A stretch of 25,769 nt of DNA, taken from NCBI GenBank assembly GCA_003451675.1, contig DMCY01000100.1:2501-28269 (forward strand), in the 5' to 3' direction. How positions within the stretch are numbered: the first letter of the stretch is position 1; every line of letters begins with the position of its first letter. A program made the translations under genes and the position numbers. The notes under the pieces were generated by a model. That model saw only the letters and a list, made by a program, of their open reading frames with translations. It was not told where the DNA came from and did no database searches. The stretch is from Candidatus Atribacteria bacterium (GTDB lineage: Bacteria; Atribacterota; JS1; SB-45; 34-128). Positions 24,124-25,769 of the stretch are shown in pieces.

Positions 24124-24490
24124 GTAGGTTCCTTTTATTCCCTTCCGTACTTAAAGGTAATTGCGAGTCCTTTTTTATCAGGGCATAGCAATCTCGTCCT
24201 TTATAATATTGCATCTTCACTTTAACTTTACTTTACTAATAATATCTCTTAACTTCTCTATTTACAACTATTTATTCTCTATTTTATATTCTACAAAACT
24301 ATTCCAAAATCCTCTTTTTTTAAAATAATTATTAAAAAATACTACAGAAGGTTATCCTCTCTCCCCTGGAGGGAGAGGGTTAGAGTGAGGGGGGAATTCA
24401 CTGAAAACTGTAAACCGATAACTGAAAACTATCTTTTCTATCTTGCATTTTAATCGGCGAATCTTGATATTTTCTCTATCTCTCTTTTCT
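24124..24490. repeat. Gene-free stretch with two dispersed palindromic repeats
   Basis: 367 bases without a believable gene. At about 24157-24200 lies a decayed relative of the 10333-10403 element (ATTGCGAG ... GCAATCTCGTC). At 24356-24395 a hairpin CTCTCCC-CTGGA-GGGAGAG is followed by GGTTAGAGTGAGGGGGG, which resembles a short intergenic hairpin repeat found in many unrelated bacteria. The rest is AT-rich, with CTGAAAACTGTAAACCGATA-like units near 24402-24430. Confidence 0.5.
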
Positions 24491-24835
24491 TCATCTCTCT
24501 CTAATAACTTCTTCCAGAAATTCTAACCATTTTTGAGGGAGAGGTCCCAGATTCTCTTTATCCTCTTTCAAATCCTTATAGAGATTAACAATCTCTTCAC
24601 TTAGTTGATTAATTGCTTCATACTCTGTATCTGCATAACTAAAGGCTTCTATATCATCAAGAGAGGCTATAACTACCCCATCCTCTATTTCAAGGGTTAT
24701 ATATAAGGGTTTTTCTAAAATATAATGATCATTCTTTAGAGTATTTAAGGGGATTATTTTTCGTTTCTCAAAACTTCTAATCAGTTCCTTAGTAAATTCT
24801 TTATATTGCTTTTTACTAAAAATTTCTGTCTGCAT
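24491..24835 (-). CDS. Small HicB-like protein, orphan
   Basis: 114 residues from the ATG at 24835, chosen because AAGGAGG lies five bases upstream; an in-frame upstream start (24868) would add 11 residues without a ribosome site. The central part alternates beta-rich and helical pieces: KPLYITLEIEDGVVIASLDD, then EAFSYADTEYEAINQLSEEI and VNLYKDLKEDKENLGPLPQKW. This order (strand, strand, then an xTEEAI-type helix) recalls HicB/DUF1902-type folds, which are often antitoxins. No toxin gene is adjacent: upstream lies a DegT remnant, downstream repeats and a transposase remnant. It may be an orphan antitoxin or a stand-alone regulator. Only the general fold resemblance is supported. Confidence 0.55.
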   Translation of the reverse strand: MQTEIFSKKQYKEFTKELIRSFEKRKIIPLNTLKNDHYILEKPLYITLEIEDGVVIASLDDIEAFSYADTEYEAINQLSEEIVNLYKDLKEDKENLGPLPQKWLEFLEEVIRER

Positions 24836-24954
24836 TTCGTCCTCCTTTTTTACCTTCTCTATATTCATTTCTAATTCATTCTCTAAAAAACTTTAAGGTA
24901 TTCTAATAATATCCTCATTCATACAATACCATAAAATAATAAAAAAATAAAATT

Positions 24955-25140
24955 TCTCTACTCTTGCGCTTGCATCTTGCGCCCTGCATCTTTCACCTAA
25001 ACACTATCCGCTATTTTTCTTGTATTTCTTTTCTTCTACCTTCTTCGCTCGATGCTCGATACTTGATACTATCTTATCTTCTGGCTGCTGATTTTTATCT
25101 TTTATTTTCTTAACCAGCTAACCAGGTAACCAGGTAACTA
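24955..25140. repeat. Heptad and octad repeats upstream of the HicB-like gene
   Basis: TTGCGCT/TGCATCT-type units (about 24964-24990), TCGCTCGATGCTCGATACTT (about 25045-25064), the composite TTCTGGCTGCTGATTTTTAT (about 25079-25098), then octads TAACCAGC/TAACCAGG/TAACCAGG/TAACTATT (25111-25142). The octads run into the 3' end of the DegT remnant. Confidence 0.6.
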
Positions 25141-25362
25141 TTTCTCGCAATTCCCTCTTTAAGCTTCTCCACCACATAATCTATCTGCTCTTCCTTTAAA
25201 CTATTAAAAAACGACAAGGCAATTGTCCTTCCCGTCACATCCTCAGTAATCGGAAAACCCCCTTCCTGATACCCAAACATCTTCCGATAAAATGGTTACA
25301 ATTATACATCCCAAAGCCGCACTTAATTCATCCATCCGAAAATTATAGCCTAAGCTCTCAAC
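25110..25362 (-). pseudogene. Remnant of a DegT/DnrJ/EryC1/StrS-family aminotransferase
   Basis: Two conserved pieces of a PLP-dependent sugar aminotransferase are readable in different frames. The first, 25362-25295, gives ESLGYNFRMDELSAALGC, the motif that follows the PLP-lysine region. The second, 25295 to about 25141, gives PFYRKMFGYQEGGFPITEDV and TGRTIALSFFNSLKEEQIDY, the C-terminal end of the family. The sequence between the two motifs (normally well over 100 residues) is deleted, the frame changes at the junction, and everything upstream of the first motif is gone, replaced by the hairpin at 25368-25415. Such enzymes belong to nucleotide-sugar and surface-polysaccharide pathways, so a polysaccharide locus may once have been here. 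Confidence 0.75.
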
Positions 25363-25367
25363 AAGTC

Positions 25368-25415
25368 AAAAGGGGTTAGGCTACTTTGATAATAAAAAGT
25401 AGCCTAACCCCTTTT
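25368..25415. terminator. Perfect 20-bp inverted repeat, bidirectional terminator
   Basis: AAAAGGGGTTAGGCTACTTT (25368-25387) and its exact complement (25396-25415) flank an 8-base loop. Runs of A and T at the two ends give a U-tract in both directions, better on the plus strand. On the minus strand it lies 29 bases after the stop of the HepT-like gene and is the likely end of that transcript. Confidence 0.75.
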
Positions 25416-25443
25416 TTCTCTCCTAGATTTTTCCTCTCTTCTA

Positions 25444-25769
25444 CTATTCTGGATTTTCGGAAATTTTAGTTAATATTCCTTGTTCTTCTTCAGAAAATCC
25501 CAGTCTTTGAGCACATTCACTCAAAACCTGAGCATAGCTCTCTGCCGAAATACCTTCTTGAGTAAGAATAGTACCACATATCTCAATCAAGGAAGTAAAA
25601 ATATTTTCTACGGTTTGGTCCATTAGTTTCTGGAGTTTACGATCTTTTTTATAATCTTTCCAGCTTTTAAAAATATAGTCTTGCTCAAATTCTTTTATCT
25701 CAGTAGCTATAAATTGTAAAGAATCGGTAATCCTTCCTTTGGCATAAATGAAACTCCTCGCAGCAGAGC
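25444..25769 (-). CDS. HepT-like (DUF86) protein, 5' end outside the window, lacks the usual C-terminal motif
   Basis: 108 codons are open from the window edge to a TAG at 25446. The helical sequence (FIYAKGRITDSLQFIATEIK, SWKDYKKDRKLQKLMDQTVE, then NIFTSLIEICGTILTQEGIS and ESYAQVLSECAQRLGFS) matches the pattern of HepT/DUF86 proteins, the RNase toxin partners of MNT-type nucleotidyltransferase antitoxins. Members normally continue with a helix carrying the RX4-6HXY active-site motif after the last segment seen here. This frame stops first (ILTKISENPE), so the visible protein lacks it. The antitoxin gene, usually adjacent, could be beyond the window. Family call moderate; toxin activity doubtful. 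Confidence 0.6.
   Translation of the reverse strand, partial: SAARSFIYAKGRITDSLQFIATEIKEFEQDYIFKSWKDYKKDRKLQKLMDQTVENIFTSLIEICGTILTQEGISAESYAQVLSECAQRLGFSEEEQGILTKISENPE

Noticed and set aside
23942..24127. Plus-strand 61-codon frame
   Set aside because: It is the antisense shadow of the transposase remnant, with no ribosome site.

Overview
The window is an AT-rich chromosomal segment from a bacterium with Gram-positive-style gene control. It has T-box leaders ahead of three aminoacyl-tRNA synthetase units, strong AAGGAGG ribosome binding sites, sigma-A-type promoters often with a TGn extension, mutS2 beside cvpA, and infC-rpmI-rplT beside pheST. This fits a low-GC Firmicutes-like lineage or a deep-branching relative such as an Atribacterota-type genome. 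The sequence alone does not settle the phylum. Dense degenerate short-period repeats in almost every intergenic gap are unusual for ordinary Firmicutes.

Layout. Positions 1-1681, minus strand: tyrS (3' end outside the window) preceded by a QueT-type transporter gene. 1937-4072, plus strand: a class A penicillin-binding protein, divergent from queT and the only clear plus-strand gene. 4461-15342, minus strand, in transcription order thrS, infC-rpmI-rplT, pheS, pheT, cvpA, mutS2. infC is opened by an AUU start codon. thrS and pheS have T-box leaders whose specifier codons can be read (ACC and UUC). 15671-16254: six tRNA genes (Val-UAC, Asp, Phe, Gly, Cys, Val-GAC) from one strong promoter, running directly into the thrS T-box. 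16409-19659: ssb and leuS. 19686-20085: the leuS promoter and T-box leader. 20284-23776: a membrane-anchored protein with a DUF4097-like beta-repeat stalk, a 26-residue membrane microprotein, and an EF-G paralogue lacking the catalytic His. 23880-25769: a decaying accessory zone with a transposase remnant, a DegT aminotransferase remnant, a HicB-like orphan gene, several dispersed repeats and a truncated HepT-like gene.

Most of the window serves translation: charging of Tyr, Phe, Thr and Leu, seven tRNAs, IF3, L35, L20 and an EF-G-like factor. The synthetase genes sense their uncharged tRNAs through T-boxes.

The most striking observation is the leuS leader. It has a canonical Stem I with Leu specifier CUC and the AG-bulge/GGUG distal module, a Stem II, an antiterminator with its UGGU bulge, and a terminator. 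A complete, canonical tRNA-Ala(GGC) gene with encoded CCA sits exactly where the Stem III loop should be. It is clamped by complementary flanks (AGTAGAT/ATCTACT), and a good promoter lies upstream of the whole leader. I know of no described T-box with a tRNA gene nested inside it.

Other points of interest are the reduced Stem I of the pheS and thrS T-boxes, the tRNA operon reading into the thrS riboswitch, the 7-nt and 8-nt repeat arrays, the 26-residue microprotein, and a tRNA-Val with C at the normally invariant U33.
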